64,000 nt of DNA from contig NZ_LMEH01000001.1 of assembly GCF_001425325.1 (NCBI RefSeq), positions 1,163,898 to 1,227,897 on the forward strand, written 5' to 3'. Shown here piece after piece: positions 35,802 to 43,446 of this stretch. Position 1 is the stretch's first letter, and every line of letters starts with the position of its first letter. The position numbers and the translations under genes are program-made. This DNA comes from Leifsonia sp. Root1293. GTDB lineage: Bacteria; Actinomycetota; Actinomycetes; Actinomycetales; Microbacteriaceae. The notes below the pieces were generated by a model, which did no database searches, was not told the origin of the DNA, and was given only the letters and a program-made list of their open reading frames with translations.

Positions 35802-37172
35802 TTATCCTTCGAGAACGAAGTCGGCTCCGAGCTGCTGCAGCTTTCCGATGAAGTTCTCGTAGCCGCGGGCGATGATGCCCACGTTGGAGACCGTCGACGG
35901 TCCCTCTGCCGAGAGAGCCGCGATGAGGTGGCTGAAGCCGCCGCGCAGGTCGGGAACCTCGATGTCGGCGCCGTGCAGCTTGCGCGGGCCCGAGATGATC
36001 GCCGAGTGCTGGAAGTTTCGCTGACCGAAGCGGCAGGCCTGCCCGCCGAGGCAGTCCTTGTGCACCTGGATCTCGGCGCCCATCTCCACGAGGGCGTCCA
36101 CGAAGCCGAAACGCTGCTCGTACACGGTCTCGTGCACGATCGACACGCCGTGAGCCTGCGTGAGGGCGACGACGAGGGGTTGCTGCCAGTCCGTCATGAA
36201 TCCGGGGTGCACGTCGGTCTCGATGAACACGGGGTTCAGCGGCGTTCCGGGGTGCCAGAAACGGATGCCGTCGTCGTGGATCTCGAACTGCCCGCCGACC
36301 TTGCGGAAGACGTTGAGGAAGGTGAGCATCTCGGACTGGCGGGCGCCGCCGACGAAGATGTCGCCGTCGGTGGCCAGGGCGGCGGACGCCCAGCTGGCGG
36401 CCTCGTTGCGGTCGAACAGCGCGCGGTGGGTGTAGCCGTCGAGGCGCTCGACACCCTCGATGCGGATGACCCGGTCGGTGTCGACCGTGATGATCGCACC
36501 CATCTTCTGCAGGATGTTGATGAGATCCATGATCTCGGGCTCAATCGCAGCGCCCTTGAGTTCGGTGATGCCCTCGGCACGGACGGCCGTCAGCAGGACC
36601 TGCTCCGTGGCTCCGACGCTCGGGTACGGCAGCTCGACCTTGGCCCCCTTGAGGCCGTTCGGAGCCGACATCCGGATGCCGCTCGGAAGCTTCTCCACGA
36701 TGGCGCCGAACTTGCGGAGCACCTCGAGGTGGAAGTCGATGGGGCGGTCGCCGATGCGGCAACCGCCGAGGTCGGGGATGAAGGCCTCGCCGAGGCGGTG
36801 CAGGAGGGGACCGCAGAACAGGATCGGGATCCGGCTGGAACCCGCGTGGGCGTCGATGTCGGCGAAGTGCGCGCTCTCGACGTTGGAGGGGTCGAAGATC
36901 AGCTCGCCCTCTTCGAGGCCCTCGACGACGCGCACGCCGTGCACCTCGAGCAGGCCGCGCACGATGCGCACGTCGCTGATGTTCGGGACGTCCTTCAGGA
37001 CGCTGGGCGTCTCTCCGAGGACAGCAGCGACCATCGCCTTGGTGACGAGGTTCTTCGCCCCCTTCAGCTCGATCCGACCACGAAGCGGCTTTCCGCCATT
37101 GATCGTGATCTGGTCGACGCTGAGCCCAACGGCAGTGCCGTGGTTGCGTGCATCTTCGCCGAGTGTGTTCAA
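35802..37172 (-). CDS. murA: UDP-N-acetylglucosamine 1-carboxyvinyltransferase
   Basis: MurA transfers enolpyruvate to UDP-GlcNAc, the first committed step of peptidoglycan synthesis. The 456-residue protein has GGKPLRGRIELKGAKNLVTK near residue 26 and DLGGCRIGDRPIDFHLEVL near 133. The cysteine in GGCRIG is the fosfomycin-reactive active-site residue; Mycobacterium carries Asp there, so this enzyme should be the Cys form. The start is TTG with GGAGAA eight bases upstream. It lies between leuD and plsC. Confidence 0.95.
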   Translation of the reverse strand: MNTLGEDARNHGTAVGLSVDQITINGGKPLRGRIELKGAKNLVTKAMVAAVLGETPSVLKDVPNISDVRIVRGLLEVHGVRVVEGLEEGELIFDPSNVESAHFADIDAHAGSSRIPILFCGPLLHRLGEAFIPDLGGCRIGDRPIDFHLEVLRKFGAIVEKLPSGIRMSAPNGLKGAKVELPYPSVGATEQVLLTAVRAEGITELKGAAIEPEIMDLINILQKMGAIITVDTDRVIRIEGVERLDGYTHRALFDRNEAASWASAALATDGDIFVGGARQSEMLTFLNVFRKVGGQFEIHDDGIRFWHPGTPLNPVFIETDVHPGFMTDWQQPLVVALTQAHGVSIVHETVYEQRFGFVDALVEMGAEIQVHKDCLGGQACRFGQRNFQHSAIISGPRKLHGADIEVPDLRGGFSHLIAALSAEGPSTVSNVGIIARGYENFIGKLQQLGADFVLEG

Positions 37173-37189
37173 GTAATGCTTCTCCAGCT

Positions 37190-37792
37190 CTATGACTGCT
37201 TGACCGGCAGTGTTCGCGGTCGCCAGCTCTCGCGGGTCTGTTCGAATCGATCGATCCGATCCGCATCTCGCAGGGTCAGTCCGATGTCATCCAGACCCTC
37301 AATGAGCCGCCACCTAGTGTAATCGTCAATCTCGAACGGGACGCTGAACGACCCGGCCGTGACCTTTCGCTCAACCAGATCCACGGTCAGCTCTATTCCC
37401 GGCTGCGCCTCGATGATCGCCCACAGCGCCTCGATGTCCGGCTCGGCCACCTCACCGGCGAGCAGGCCCTGCTTGCCGGAGTTGCCGCGGAAGATGTCGC
37501 CGAAACGCGGGCTGAGCACGACGTCGAAACCGAAGTCGCGCAGTGCCCAGACAGCGTGCTCACGGGACGAGCCCGTGCCGAAATCCGGACCGGTGATCAG
37601 GATGCGAGCGCCTTGGTACTCCGGGCGATTCAGCACGAAATCGGGGTCCTGGCGCCATCCGGCGAACAGAGCGTCCTCGAAGCCGGTCTTCGTGACCCGC
37701 TTCAGGTAGACGGCGGGGATGATCTGGTCGGTGTCGACGTTGGAGCGCCGGAACGGAACGGCGATGCCGGTGACCTTCTCGAACTTCTGCAT
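37190..37792 (-). CDS. leuD: 3-isopropylmalate dehydratase small subunit
   Basis: LeuD is the swivel subunit of isopropylmalate isomerase, second step of leucine synthesis. The 200-residue protein starts [20 protein letters not shown] and has [13 protein letters not shown] near residue 19 and [20 protein letters not shown] near residue 63. The ATG at 37792 overlaps the leuC stop by one base (TGATG), so the two subunits are translationally coupled. A longer frame to 37825 would lie wholly inside leuC. Confidence 0.95.
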   Translation of the reverse strand: MQKFEKVTGIAVPFRRSNVDTDQIIPAVYLKRVTKTGFEDALFAGWRQDPDFVLNRPEYQGARILITGPDFGTGSSREHAVWALRDFGFDVVLSPRFGDIFRGNSGKQGLLAGEVAEPDIEALWAIIEAQPGIELTVDLVERKVTAGSFSVPFEIDDYTRWRLIEGLDDIGLTLRDADRIDRFEQTRESWRPRTLPVKQS

Positions 37793-39240
37793 CAGCGTGC
37801 CTCTCCATCGGTCTGCAGATCCCACGGACTCGACAGCGTGCCTCGGATGGCGGTCGCTGCGGCTACCAGCGGTGAGACCAGATGGGTGCGGCCGCCCTTG
37901 CCCTGACGCCCTTCGAAGTTGCGGTTGGACGTCGAAGCACAGCGCTCACCCGGTGCCAACTGGTCGGGATTCATGCCGAGGCACATCGAACAGCCGGCGA
38001 AGCGCCACTCGGCGCCGAAGTCGGTGATGATCTTGTCGAGCCCCTCGGCTTCGGCCTCGATGCGCACACGCGCTGAGCCCGGAACCACCATGACGCGCAC
38101 GCCATCGGCCTTCTTCTTGCCCTGGATGACGGATGCGAACGCTCGCAGGTCCTCGATGCGGCTGTTCGTGCACGAGCCCATGAAGACCGCGTCGACCGCG
38201 ATGTCCTTGAGCGGCGTGCCGGCGGCGAGGTCCATGTACTCCAGGGCGCGCTCTGCCGCCGCGCGCTCGTGCGGATCATCGATCTCGACGGGATTCGGAA
38301 CGGTGTCGCTCAGCGAGACGCCCTGTCCGGGGTTCGTGCCCCAGGTGACGAAGGGCTCGAGGGTGTCGGCGTCGATGAAGACCTCGGCGTCGAAGACCGC
38401 TCCGTCGTCCGTGGCGAGGGTGCGCCAGTAGGCGACGGCGTCGTCCCAGTCCTGGCCCTCCGGCGCGTGCGCACGGCCCTTGACGTAGTCGAAGGTGGTG
38501 TCGTCGGGCGCCACCATGCCCGCACGGGCCCCGGCCTCGATCGACATGTTGCAGATCGTCATCCGGCCGTCCATCGACAGGGCCCGGATGGCGCTGCCGC
38601 GGTACTCGAGCACGTAGCCCTGACCGCCGCCGGTGCCGATCTTGGCGATGACCGCCAGGATGATGTCCTTCGCCGTCACGCCGGGGCGGAGGGTGCCCTC
38701 GACGGTGATCGCCATGGTCTTGAACGGCTTCAGCGGCAGCGTCTGGGTGGCGAGCACGTGCTCGACCTCGCTGGTGCCGATGCCGAAGGCCATGGCGCCG
38801 AATGCACCGTGGGTCGAGGTGTGCGAGTCGCCGCAGACGACGGTGATCCCGGGCTGGGTCAGGCCGAGCTGCGGACCGACGACGTGCACGATGCCCTGCT
38901 CGATGTCGCCCAGCGAGTGCAGCCGAACGCCGAACTCGGCGCAGTTGCGCCGGAGCGTCTCGATCTGCGTGCGACTGGTGAGATCGGCGATGGGCTTGTC
39001 GATGCCGATGGTCGGGGTGTTGTGGTCTTCGGTGGCGATGGTCAGGTCGGGGCGACGCACCGGCCGCCCGGCCATCCGCAGTCCGTCGAAGGCCTGCGGG
39101 CTGGTGACCTCGTGCACGAGGTGCAGGTCGATGTAGATGAGATCGGGCTCGCCGTTCTCGCCCTTCGAGACGAGGTGGGCGTCCCAGACCTTCTCGGCGA
39201 GGGTGCGCGGCGGCAGGGTGTCAGAGGTGTTCGCGTTCAT
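37792..39240 (-). CDS. leuC: 3-isopropylmalate dehydratase large subunit
   Basis: LeuC is the [4Fe-4S] subunit of isopropylmalate isomerase. The 482-residue protein has [20 protein letters not shown] near the start, [20 protein letters not shown] (first cluster cysteine) near residue 128, [19 protein letters not shown] and [20 protein letters not shown] (second and third cysteines). The start is the ATG at 39240 with GGAAAG ten bases upstream; an in-frame ATG at 39258 is possible. Upstream lie a leucine-rich leader peptide and a hairpin, so expression is probably controlled by charged tRNA-Leu. Confidence 0.95.
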   Translation of the reverse strand: MNANTSDTLPPRTLAEKVWDAHLVSKGENGEPDLIYIDLHLVHEVTSPQAFDGLRMAGRPVRRPDLTIATEDHNTPTIGIDKPIADLTSRTQIETLRRNCAEFGVRLHSLGDIEQGIVHVVGPQLGLTQPGITVVCGDSHTSTHGAFGAMAFGIGTSEVEHVLATQTLPLKPFKTMAITVEGTLRPGVTAKDIILAVIAKIGTGGGQGYVLEYRGSAIRALSMDGRMTICNMSIEAGARAGMVAPDDTTFDYVKGRAHAPEGQDWDDAVAYWRTLATDDGAVFDAEVFIDADTLEPFVTWGTNPGQGVSLSDTVPNPVEIDDPHERAAAERALEYMDLAAGTPLKDIAVDAVFMGSCTNSRIEDLRAFASVIQGKKKADGVRVMVVPGSARVRIEAEAEGLDKIITDFGAEWRFAGCSMCLGMNPDQLAPGERCASTSNRNFEGRQGKGGRTHLVSPLVAAATAIRGTLSSPWDLQTDGEAR

Positions 39241-39283
39241 TGCTGATGCACTTTCCATGATCGGTATTCAGCCAACGGGAAAC

Positions 39284-39360
39284 GCCGCGACGAGGAAGGC
39301 CTGTCAGAACGAGGTCTCGTCGCGGCACCCGAGAAGAAGCTGAGGGCACTGCACCCCCTC
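39284..39360 (-). promoter_or_regulatory. leuC transcription attenuator
   Basis: On the minus strand GCCGCGACGAG (39326 to 39316), which lies inside the leader ORF right after its three Leu codons, pairs perfectly over 11 bp with CTCGTCGCGGC (39294 to 39284), just before leuC. An upstream hairpin GAGGG/CCCTC (39360-39342) overlaps the leader start. A ribosome stalled at the Leu codons would cover or free the first stem arm. The tail after the stem (GTTTCCCGTT) is only moderately U-rich. Ribosome-mediated attenuation of leu genes is known in Actinobacteria; the mechanism here is inferred. Confidence 0.6.
39304..39354 (-). CDS. Leucine leader peptide (16 aa)
   Basis: A GTG-started ORF of 16 codons encodes MQCPQLLLGCRDETSF and stops with TGA 64 bases before the leuC start. 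Codons 6-8 are CTT CTT CTC. The GTG lies six bases behind TACTCT, so the leader would be leaderless, with ribosomes loading at the mRNA 5' end. Its downstream half overlaps the first arm of the attenuator stem. The three Leu codons, the position before leuC and the overlapping hairpin together support the call; no homologue search was possible. Confidence 0.55.
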   Translation of the reverse strand: MQCPQLLLGCRDETSF

Positions 39361-39366
39361 AGAGTA
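39361..39366 (-). promoter_or_regulatory. -10 box for the leu leader transcript
   Basis: TACTCT on the minus strand, six bases before the leader GTG, 19 bases after the TerC stop codon. No -35 element was recognised. Confidence 0.45.
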
Positions 39367-39384
39367 CACCGAGCGAACCGAGCG

Positions 39385-40407
39385 TTACTCCTCGGTGAAG
39401 TGCGGCACCTCGTCCATCAGCTTGTGTCCGCGCTTCTTCGCATCGATCCGCGCCTTCACCAGGCTCGCGATGGTCGCAACGGCCATCGAGGCGATGATCA
39501 CGATCAGCGATGTCCAGGTGTCGATCTCGGGAACCCAGTCGATGTGCTCGCCGCCGTTGATGAACGGGAGCTCATTCGTGTGCAGGGCGTGGAAGACGAG
39601 CTTGACGCCGATGAAGAAGAGGATGAAGGCGATGCCGTACTTGAGGTACTCGAGGCGCTCGAGCAGGCCTCCCAGCAGGAAGTACAGCTGGCGGAGACCC
39701 ATGAGCGCGAACACGTTCGCGGTGAACACGATGAACGGCGATTGCGTGATTCCGAAGATCGCCGGAATGGAGTCGAGGGCGAAGATGAGGTCGGTCGTGC
39801 CGATCGCAATGAACACGATGAGCACGGGGGTGAACATCTTCCGGCCGTTCACGAGCGTGCGCAGCTTGATCCCGTCGAAGTCCGGCGCGATGTCGACGCG
39901 CTTCCGCATCATCTTGATGAGGCCGCTCTCCTCGCCGTCGTCCTCGTGGTTGCCGAACGCCTGGTTGAAGGCCGTGTAGAGAAGGAAGGCGCCGAAGATG
40001 TAGAAGATCCAGCTGAAGTTCTCGATGAGGGCGGCGCCCAGCAGGATGAAGATGAGGCGCAGGACCAGGGCGATGATGATGCCCACCATCAGCACTTCCT
40101 GCTGGATCTTCCTCGGAACGGCGAATCGGGCCATGATCACGACGAAGACGAACAGGTTGTCGATCGACAGGCTGTACTCGGTGAGCCAGCCGGCAAGGAA
40201 CTCGCTGCCGTGCTGGGCGTCGCCGATCACGAACATCAGTCCGGCGAAGATCAGTGCGAGCGCCACGTAGAACACGACCCACAGCGTCGCCTCCTTGAAC
40301 GACGGCACGTGGGGGCGCTTGATGACGAGCAGCAGGTCGGCGACGAGGATGACCGTGATGACGACGAGCGACGTGATCTCGAACCAGACGGGAAGGGCGG
40401 ACTCCAT
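39385..40407 (-). CDS. TerC family membrane protein, probable metal (Mn2+) exporter
   Basis: TerC/Alx proteins are membrane proteins that export manganese or load metals onto exoenzymes. The 340-residue protein has about eight or nine helices. The two conserved acidic repeats are ELSLSIDN-like EYSLSIDNLFVFVVIMARF near residue 77 and TTDLIFALDSIPAIFGITQ near residue 204. The C-terminus is charged. A yybP-ykoY riboswitch precedes it, which fits a manganese-related role. The ATG has GAAAGG seven bases upstream. Confidence 0.92.
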   Translation of the reverse strand: MESALPVWFEITSLVVITVILVADLLLVIKRPHVPSFKEATLWVVFYVALALIFAGLMFVIGDAQHGSEFLAGWLTEYSLSIDNLFVFVVIMARFAVPRKIQQEVLMVGIIIALVLRLIFILLGAALIENFSWIFYIFGAFLLYTAFNQAFGNHEDDGEESGLIKMMRKRVDIAPDFDGIKLRTLVNGRKMFTPVLIVFIAIGTTDLIFALDSIPAIFGITQSPFIVFTANVFALMGLRQLYFLLGGLLERLEYLKYGIAFILFFIGVKLVFHALHTNELPFINGGEHIDWVPEIDTWTSLIVIIASMAVATIASLVKARIDAKKRGHKLMDEVPHFTEE

Positions 40408-40443
40408 GTGGGGCCTTTCGCAGGAAGAGGGGAGGACGAACCG

Positions 40444-40544
40444 CTGAAAGTCTCTCCCGCATCGTATTCGATGCCATCGGATCCGGGGCGGCTTCAGTGC
40501 CGCCCGTGATGACGGACCCGACGAGGTGGGATACTCCCCTTCGC
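40444..40544 (-). ncRNA. yybP-ykoY (manganese) riboswitch upstream of the TerC gene
   Basis: The minus strand RNA starts GAAGGGGAGTATCCC (40542 to 40528) and ends GGGAGAGACTTTC (near 40458 to 40446). These are the conserved GGGGAGUA loop and the closing AGAC-UUU arm of the yybP-ykoY motif, with P1 formed by GAAGG/CTTTC. Between them are CCGTCATCACG, the strong arm GGGCGGC/GCCGCCC (40505-40499 and 40492-40486), and GCATCG/CGATGC. This class senses Mn2+ and usually controls TerC/Alx or MntP genes. The call is from pattern recall; a covariance search was not possible. Confidence 0.72.
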
Positions 40545-40550
40545 ACGTTC

Positions 40551-40556
40551 AGCCTA
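40551..40556 (-). promoter_or_regulatory. -10 box for the riboswitch/TerC transcript
   Basis: TAGGCT on the minus strand, 14 bases before the GAAGGGGAG start of the riboswitch core, places the transcript start at its 5' edge. Confidence 0.45.
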
Positions 40557-40645
40557 ACCGACCGCCGGTCCCTCCCGGTTCACGGCTGACGCGCAGGAAC
40601 AGCCTCGATAGCATGGCGACCCGAGGACTTTTCAGGAGACAAGAC

Positions 40646-41380
40646 GTGACCGCCATGCCCCCGCAGCCCCGCACCACCCGCCCGTACCCGACGTCCACCT
40701 GGACGAACGGCATCGGCTATCTCATCTTCTTCAGCCGCTGGCTGCAGGCCCCGCTCTATCTCGGCCTCATCGTGGCCCAGGCCATCTACGTCGTCGTGTT
40801 CATGATCGAGCTCTGGCACCTCGCCGAGGAGGTCCTGTTCCACACCGCCGCCATCAGCGAGGCGAAGATCATGCTGGCCGTTCTCGGCCTCATCGACGTC
40901 GTCATGATCGCGAACCTGCTCATCATGGTGATCATCGGCGGCTACGAGACCTTCGTCTCCAAGATCAAGGTCGACGATCACCCAGACCAGCCCGAGTGGC
41001 TCTCCCACGTCAACGCCAACGTGCTCAAGGTGAAGTTGGCGATGGCGATCATCGGCATCTCGTCGATCCACCTGCTCAAGACCTTCATCGAGGTCGGGGA
41101 CATGACGGATTCCGGTTCCGGCAACGACCTCGGTGAGGGCGACAACTACACGCCGACGGGCGTCATGTGGCAGGTCATCATCCACGTCGTCTTCATCTTC
41201 TCGGCGCTCGCCCTGGCCTGGATCGACCGCATGTCGTACCACCACGTCGTCCCGGGAGAGATCCACGACGGTGTCGTTGTGCCGGTTCCGCCGATGCTTC
41301 CGGCGCGCGCGAGCGATTCGGCCCCCGGCATCCGCGAATCGGATGATCGCTACGACGCTCTGTTGAGCTCTCGCAACTGA
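40646..41380 (+). CDS. UPF0114 / YqhA family membrane protein
   Basis: The 244-residue protein has about four membrane helices and the family motifs FSRWLQAPLYLGLI near residue 28, NLLIMVIIGGYETFVSKI near 91 and PEWLSHVNANVLKVKLAMAI near 116. The molecular role of YqhA proteins is unknown. The start is GTG at 40646 with AGGAGA six bases upstream; an earlier in-frame ATG at 40613 lacks a binding site. It is divergent from the TerC gene. Confidence 0.85.
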   Translation: MTAMPPQPRTTRPYPTSTWTNGIGYLIFFSRWLQAPLYLGLIVAQAIYVVVFMIELWHLAEEVLFHTAAISEAKIMLAVLGLIDVVMIANLLIMVIIGGYETFVSKIKVDDHPDQPEWLSHVNANVLKVKLAMAIIGISSIHLLKTFIEVGDMTDSGSGNDLGEGDNYTPTGVMWQVIIHVVFIFSALALAWIDRMSYHHVVPGEIHDGVVVPVPPMLPARASDSAPGIRESDDRYDALLSSRN

Positions 41381-41399
41381 CGTTCCACAAGCGGGCGTC

Positions 41400-41414
41400 G
41401 CGGTGAGTCACCGC
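41400..41414. repeat. 15-bp perfect dyad after the UPF0114 gene
   Basis: GCGGTGA-G-TCACCGC is a perfect palindrome around one base, 20 bases after the UPF0114 stop. The single-base centre does not allow an RNA hairpin, so if functional it is a DNA-protein site. Confidence 0.5.
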
Positions 41415-41415
41415 G

Positions 41416-41488
41416 GCGCCCATATGTGTCGATTCGAATACGACGGCGGCGGGCGTGCTGGCCCATCACCGATTCAGCATATGGGCGC
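41416..41488. repeat. 11-bp inverted repeat with CATATG ends
   Basis: GCGCCCATATG (41416-41426) and CATATGGGCGC (41478-41488) are exact inverted copies separated by 51 bases. The spacer has no ORF. The same intergenic gap holds a 15-bp dyad and a terminator, so nearly all of it is palindromic. Confidence 0.55.
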
Positions 41489-41510
41489 TGAAATCACGCA
41501 TTAAACACGA

Positions 41511-41538
41511 GAACCCCCGGCTGAGCCGGGGGTTCTTT
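41511..41538. terminator. Bidirectional terminator between the UPF0114 gene and tRNA-Glu
   Basis: GAACCCCCGGC (41511-41521) and GCCGGGGGTTC (41525-41535) form an 11-bp stem with a TGA loop. TTCTTTC follows on the plus strand and GTGTTTAA shortly after on the minus strand, so it can end both the UPF0114 and the tRNA transcripts. Confidence 0.8.
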
Positions 41539-41543
41539 CGTGA

Positions 41544-41619
41544 TGGTGACCCCAACCGGATTTGAACCGGTGCTGCCGCCGTGAGAGGGCGGTGTCCTAG
41601 GCCGCTAAACGATGGGGCC
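41544..41619 (-). tRNA. tRNA-Glu (anticodon CTC)
   Basis: The 76-base minus strand gene begins GGCCCCATCGTTTAGCGG and ends TGGGGTCACCA with CCA encoded. The anticodon stem CCGCC/GGCGG encloses the loop CTCTCAC, giving anticodon CTC. The T arm GGTTCAAATCC is standard. The acceptor stem has one G-U pair. A terminator follows at 41511-41538. Confidence 0.96.
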
Positions 41620-41681
41620 GTTTTTGCAACTTGAAAAGTATGCCACACGGTCTGCGCCATTCCAAATCGAGGCCGAGACCC

Positions 41682-42590
41682 TCAGACCAGGATGCGCAGT
41701 GCTCCCGGCACGACGGTGATGTCGATCGGAAGGGGGCCGACTCGTTCTCCATCGGCGTAGGCGACGATGGAGGCATCCGTCTCGATGCGGATGGCGCTCG
41801 CCCGCACGATCTCCACAGCGGGGTGGGTGTTGTGCGTACCGGAGAACACCTTCGGGAACACGCGGATGAACTCCAGGCGCGACAGCCTCTTGACGATGAA
41901 GACGTCGAGCAGGCCGTCGTCGAGGAGCGCGTCGGGGGCGACTTTCATGCCGCCGCCCAGGGAGACGTTGTTGGCGACGGACACGAGCATTCCCTCGACC
42001 TCCCGAACGGTGCCATCGATGGTGAGCGTGTAGCGCACCGGCTTCAGGGTGATGAGCTCGCGCAGCAGCGCCAGGATGTACCTGCTCGATCCGCGAGGAC
42101 GGGTCATGGTGTTCGCACGTTCGTTGACGACCGCGTCGAACCCGGCCGAGAGCACTCCGGCGTACCAGGTGGTGAGGTCGCCGTGCCGCACGCTGGCGGC
42201 GTCGATGAGTCTGGGCTCGCGGTCGAGCGAGTCGAGGAGCGTGCGGATGGCGGCGTCGGTGTCACCGACCGGAAGGCCGAGGCCGCGCGCCATGTCGTTG
42301 CCCGTGCCCGCCGCCACGATGCCGAGCGGAAGGCCGGTACCGGCGGCCAGGTTGGCGCCGAGCGAGACCATTCCGTCTCCGCCGACGACGACGAGAGCAT
42401 CCGTTCCGGCCTCGACGGCATGGGTGGCTTCACGGCGCAGGAGCTCGAAGTTCGGTTCCCGCAGCATCGCCACGTCGTGGCCGGCTCGGAGCAGCGCCTC
42501 GACGACCCTGGGCCCGATCTCGCGGTTGCGGCCGAACGACGCGTTGGGGTTGATGGCCACGGTGATCCGCAACGCCGAGGCAGCACTCAT
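41682..42590 (-). CDS. Diacylglycerol/lipid kinase family protein (DagK/YegS-like)
   Basis: The 302-residue protein has a DAGK catalytic domain: INPNASFGRN near the N-terminus, VVVGGDGMVSLGANLAAGTG near residue 66 with the GGDG motif, and GIVAAGTGNDMARGLGLP near 90. The second domain carries DDGLLDVFIVKRLSR and AYADGERVGPLPIDI. Such enzymes phosphorylate diacylglycerol or related lipids with ATP. The start taken is ATG 42590, six bases behind CATAAT (42602 to 42597). It is divergent from the MBL gene. Confidence 0.9.
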   Translation of the reverse strand: MSAASALRITVAINPNASFGRNREIGPRVVEALLRAGHDVAMLREPNFELLRREATHAVEAGTDALVVVGGDGMVSLGANLAAGTGLPLGIVAAGTGNDMARGLGLPVGDTDAAIRTLLDSLDREPRLIDAASVRHGDLTTWYAGVLSAGFDAVVNERANTMTRPRGSSRYILALLRELITLKPVRYTLTIDGTVREVEGMLVSVANNVSLGGGMKVAPDALLDDGLLDVFIVKRLSRLEFIRVFPKVFSGTHNTHPAVEIVRASAIRIETDASIVAYADGERVGPLPIDITVVPGALRILV

Positions 42591-42678
42591 ACCGCGATTA
42601 TGGGGGCGTCGGGGCCTTGGTGCCGAAACACCGGTGGTGCGTGTTGCACTGACGCCATCCGGGGTGTTGGCTCGGAGC

Positions 42679-43317
42679 ATGAGACTGACCAAGTTGGAAC
42701 ACGCCGCGCTCGTCCTCGATCAGAACGGCGACAGGCTCTTCATCGACCCTGGTTCCTTCACCACCGCCATCACCGAGTCGTCAGGAACCGTGGCGATCGT
42801 CATCACGCACGAGCACCCCGACCACTGGACCCCCGAGCAGCTGAAGCGCATCGTCGATGCGAATCCGGCTGTACGGATCTTCGGCCCGGCCGGCGTCGTC
42901 GCTGCGGCGACCGACTTCACGGTCGAGCCGGTGGCCGCGGGCGACACCGTGGAGGTCGGTGCGTTCACGCTGCGGTTCTTCGGAGCGAAGCACGCGGTGA
43001 TCCACCCGTCGATTCCCGTGATCGACAATGTCGGGGTGCTCGTGAACGACGCGCTGTACTACGCGGGCGACTCGTTCACCATTCCGGAGGGGGTCACCGT
43101 CGACACCCTGGCCGCTCCGGCAGGGGCGCCGTGGATGAAGGTGAGCGAGGTCATGGACTACGTCATTGCTCTGGCGCCACGGCACGCCTTCCCCACGCAC
43201 GAGATGGTGCTCTCACGAGCAGGCAAGGACATGTCGAACGCCCGACTGACCTGGGCTGTCGAGCAGGGTGGTGGAGAGTTCCACGCCCTGGAGCCGGGAG
43301 AGTCCCTGGACCTCTGA
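42679..43317 (+). CDS. MBL-fold metal-dependent hydrolase
   Basis: The 212-residue protein has the metallo-beta-lactamase signature THEHPDHW (HxHxDH) near residue 44 and later HxD/E-type ligands in YYAGDSF near 136 and FPTHEM near 173. It resembles the UlaG-like or L-ascorbate-6-phosphate lactonase-like small hydrolases, but the substrate is not known. The start ATG has GGAG only one base away, so initiation is unclear. It is divergent from the lipid-kinase gene. Confidence 0.85.
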   Translation: MRLTKLEHAALVLDQNGDRLFIDPGSFTTAITESSGTVAIVITHEHPDHWTPEQLKRIVDANPAVRIFGPAGVVAAATDFTVEPVAAGDTVEVGAFTLRFFGAKHAVIHPSIPVIDNVGVLVNDALYYAGDSFTIPEGVTVDTLAAPAGAPWMKVSEVMDYVIALAPRHAFPTHEMVLSRAGKDMSNARLTWAVEQGGGEFHALEPGESLDL

Positions 43318-43351
43318 GCTGGTCCCCCCTGCCCTGACGCTGCTCGCCCGC

Positions 43352-43384
43352 TCGCTGAGGCCCGGACGCAGTCCGTGGCCGAAG
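43352..43384 (+). repeat. 33-bp extragenic repeat, copy 1
   Basis: This begins TCGCTGAGGCCCGGACGCAG and ends GGCCGAAG. It matches the copy at 43401-43433 with two mismatches and contains the small hairpin GGAC-GCA-GTCC. Its ends resemble the GCTGAG...TCGAAGC extragenic repeats common in Microbacteriaceae (from memory). Confidence 0.75.
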
Positions 43385-43400
43385 TGCTTCCGTATTCCGG

Positions 43401-43433
43401 TCGCTGAGGCCCGGACGCAGTCCGCGGTCGAAG
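43401..43433 (+). repeat. 33-bp extragenic repeat, copy 2
   Basis: Second direct copy, 16 bases after copy 1 and 13 bases before the end of the DUF222/HNH gene. It differs from copy 1 in the part reading CGCGGTCGAAG. Confidence 0.75.
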
Positions 43434-43446
43434 CGTGAGCAGAGCT

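Noticed and set aside
35670-37322. 550-codon plus-strand open frame
   Set aside because: Antisense to murA and plsC; composition is Glu/Asp/Val-rich with no motif.
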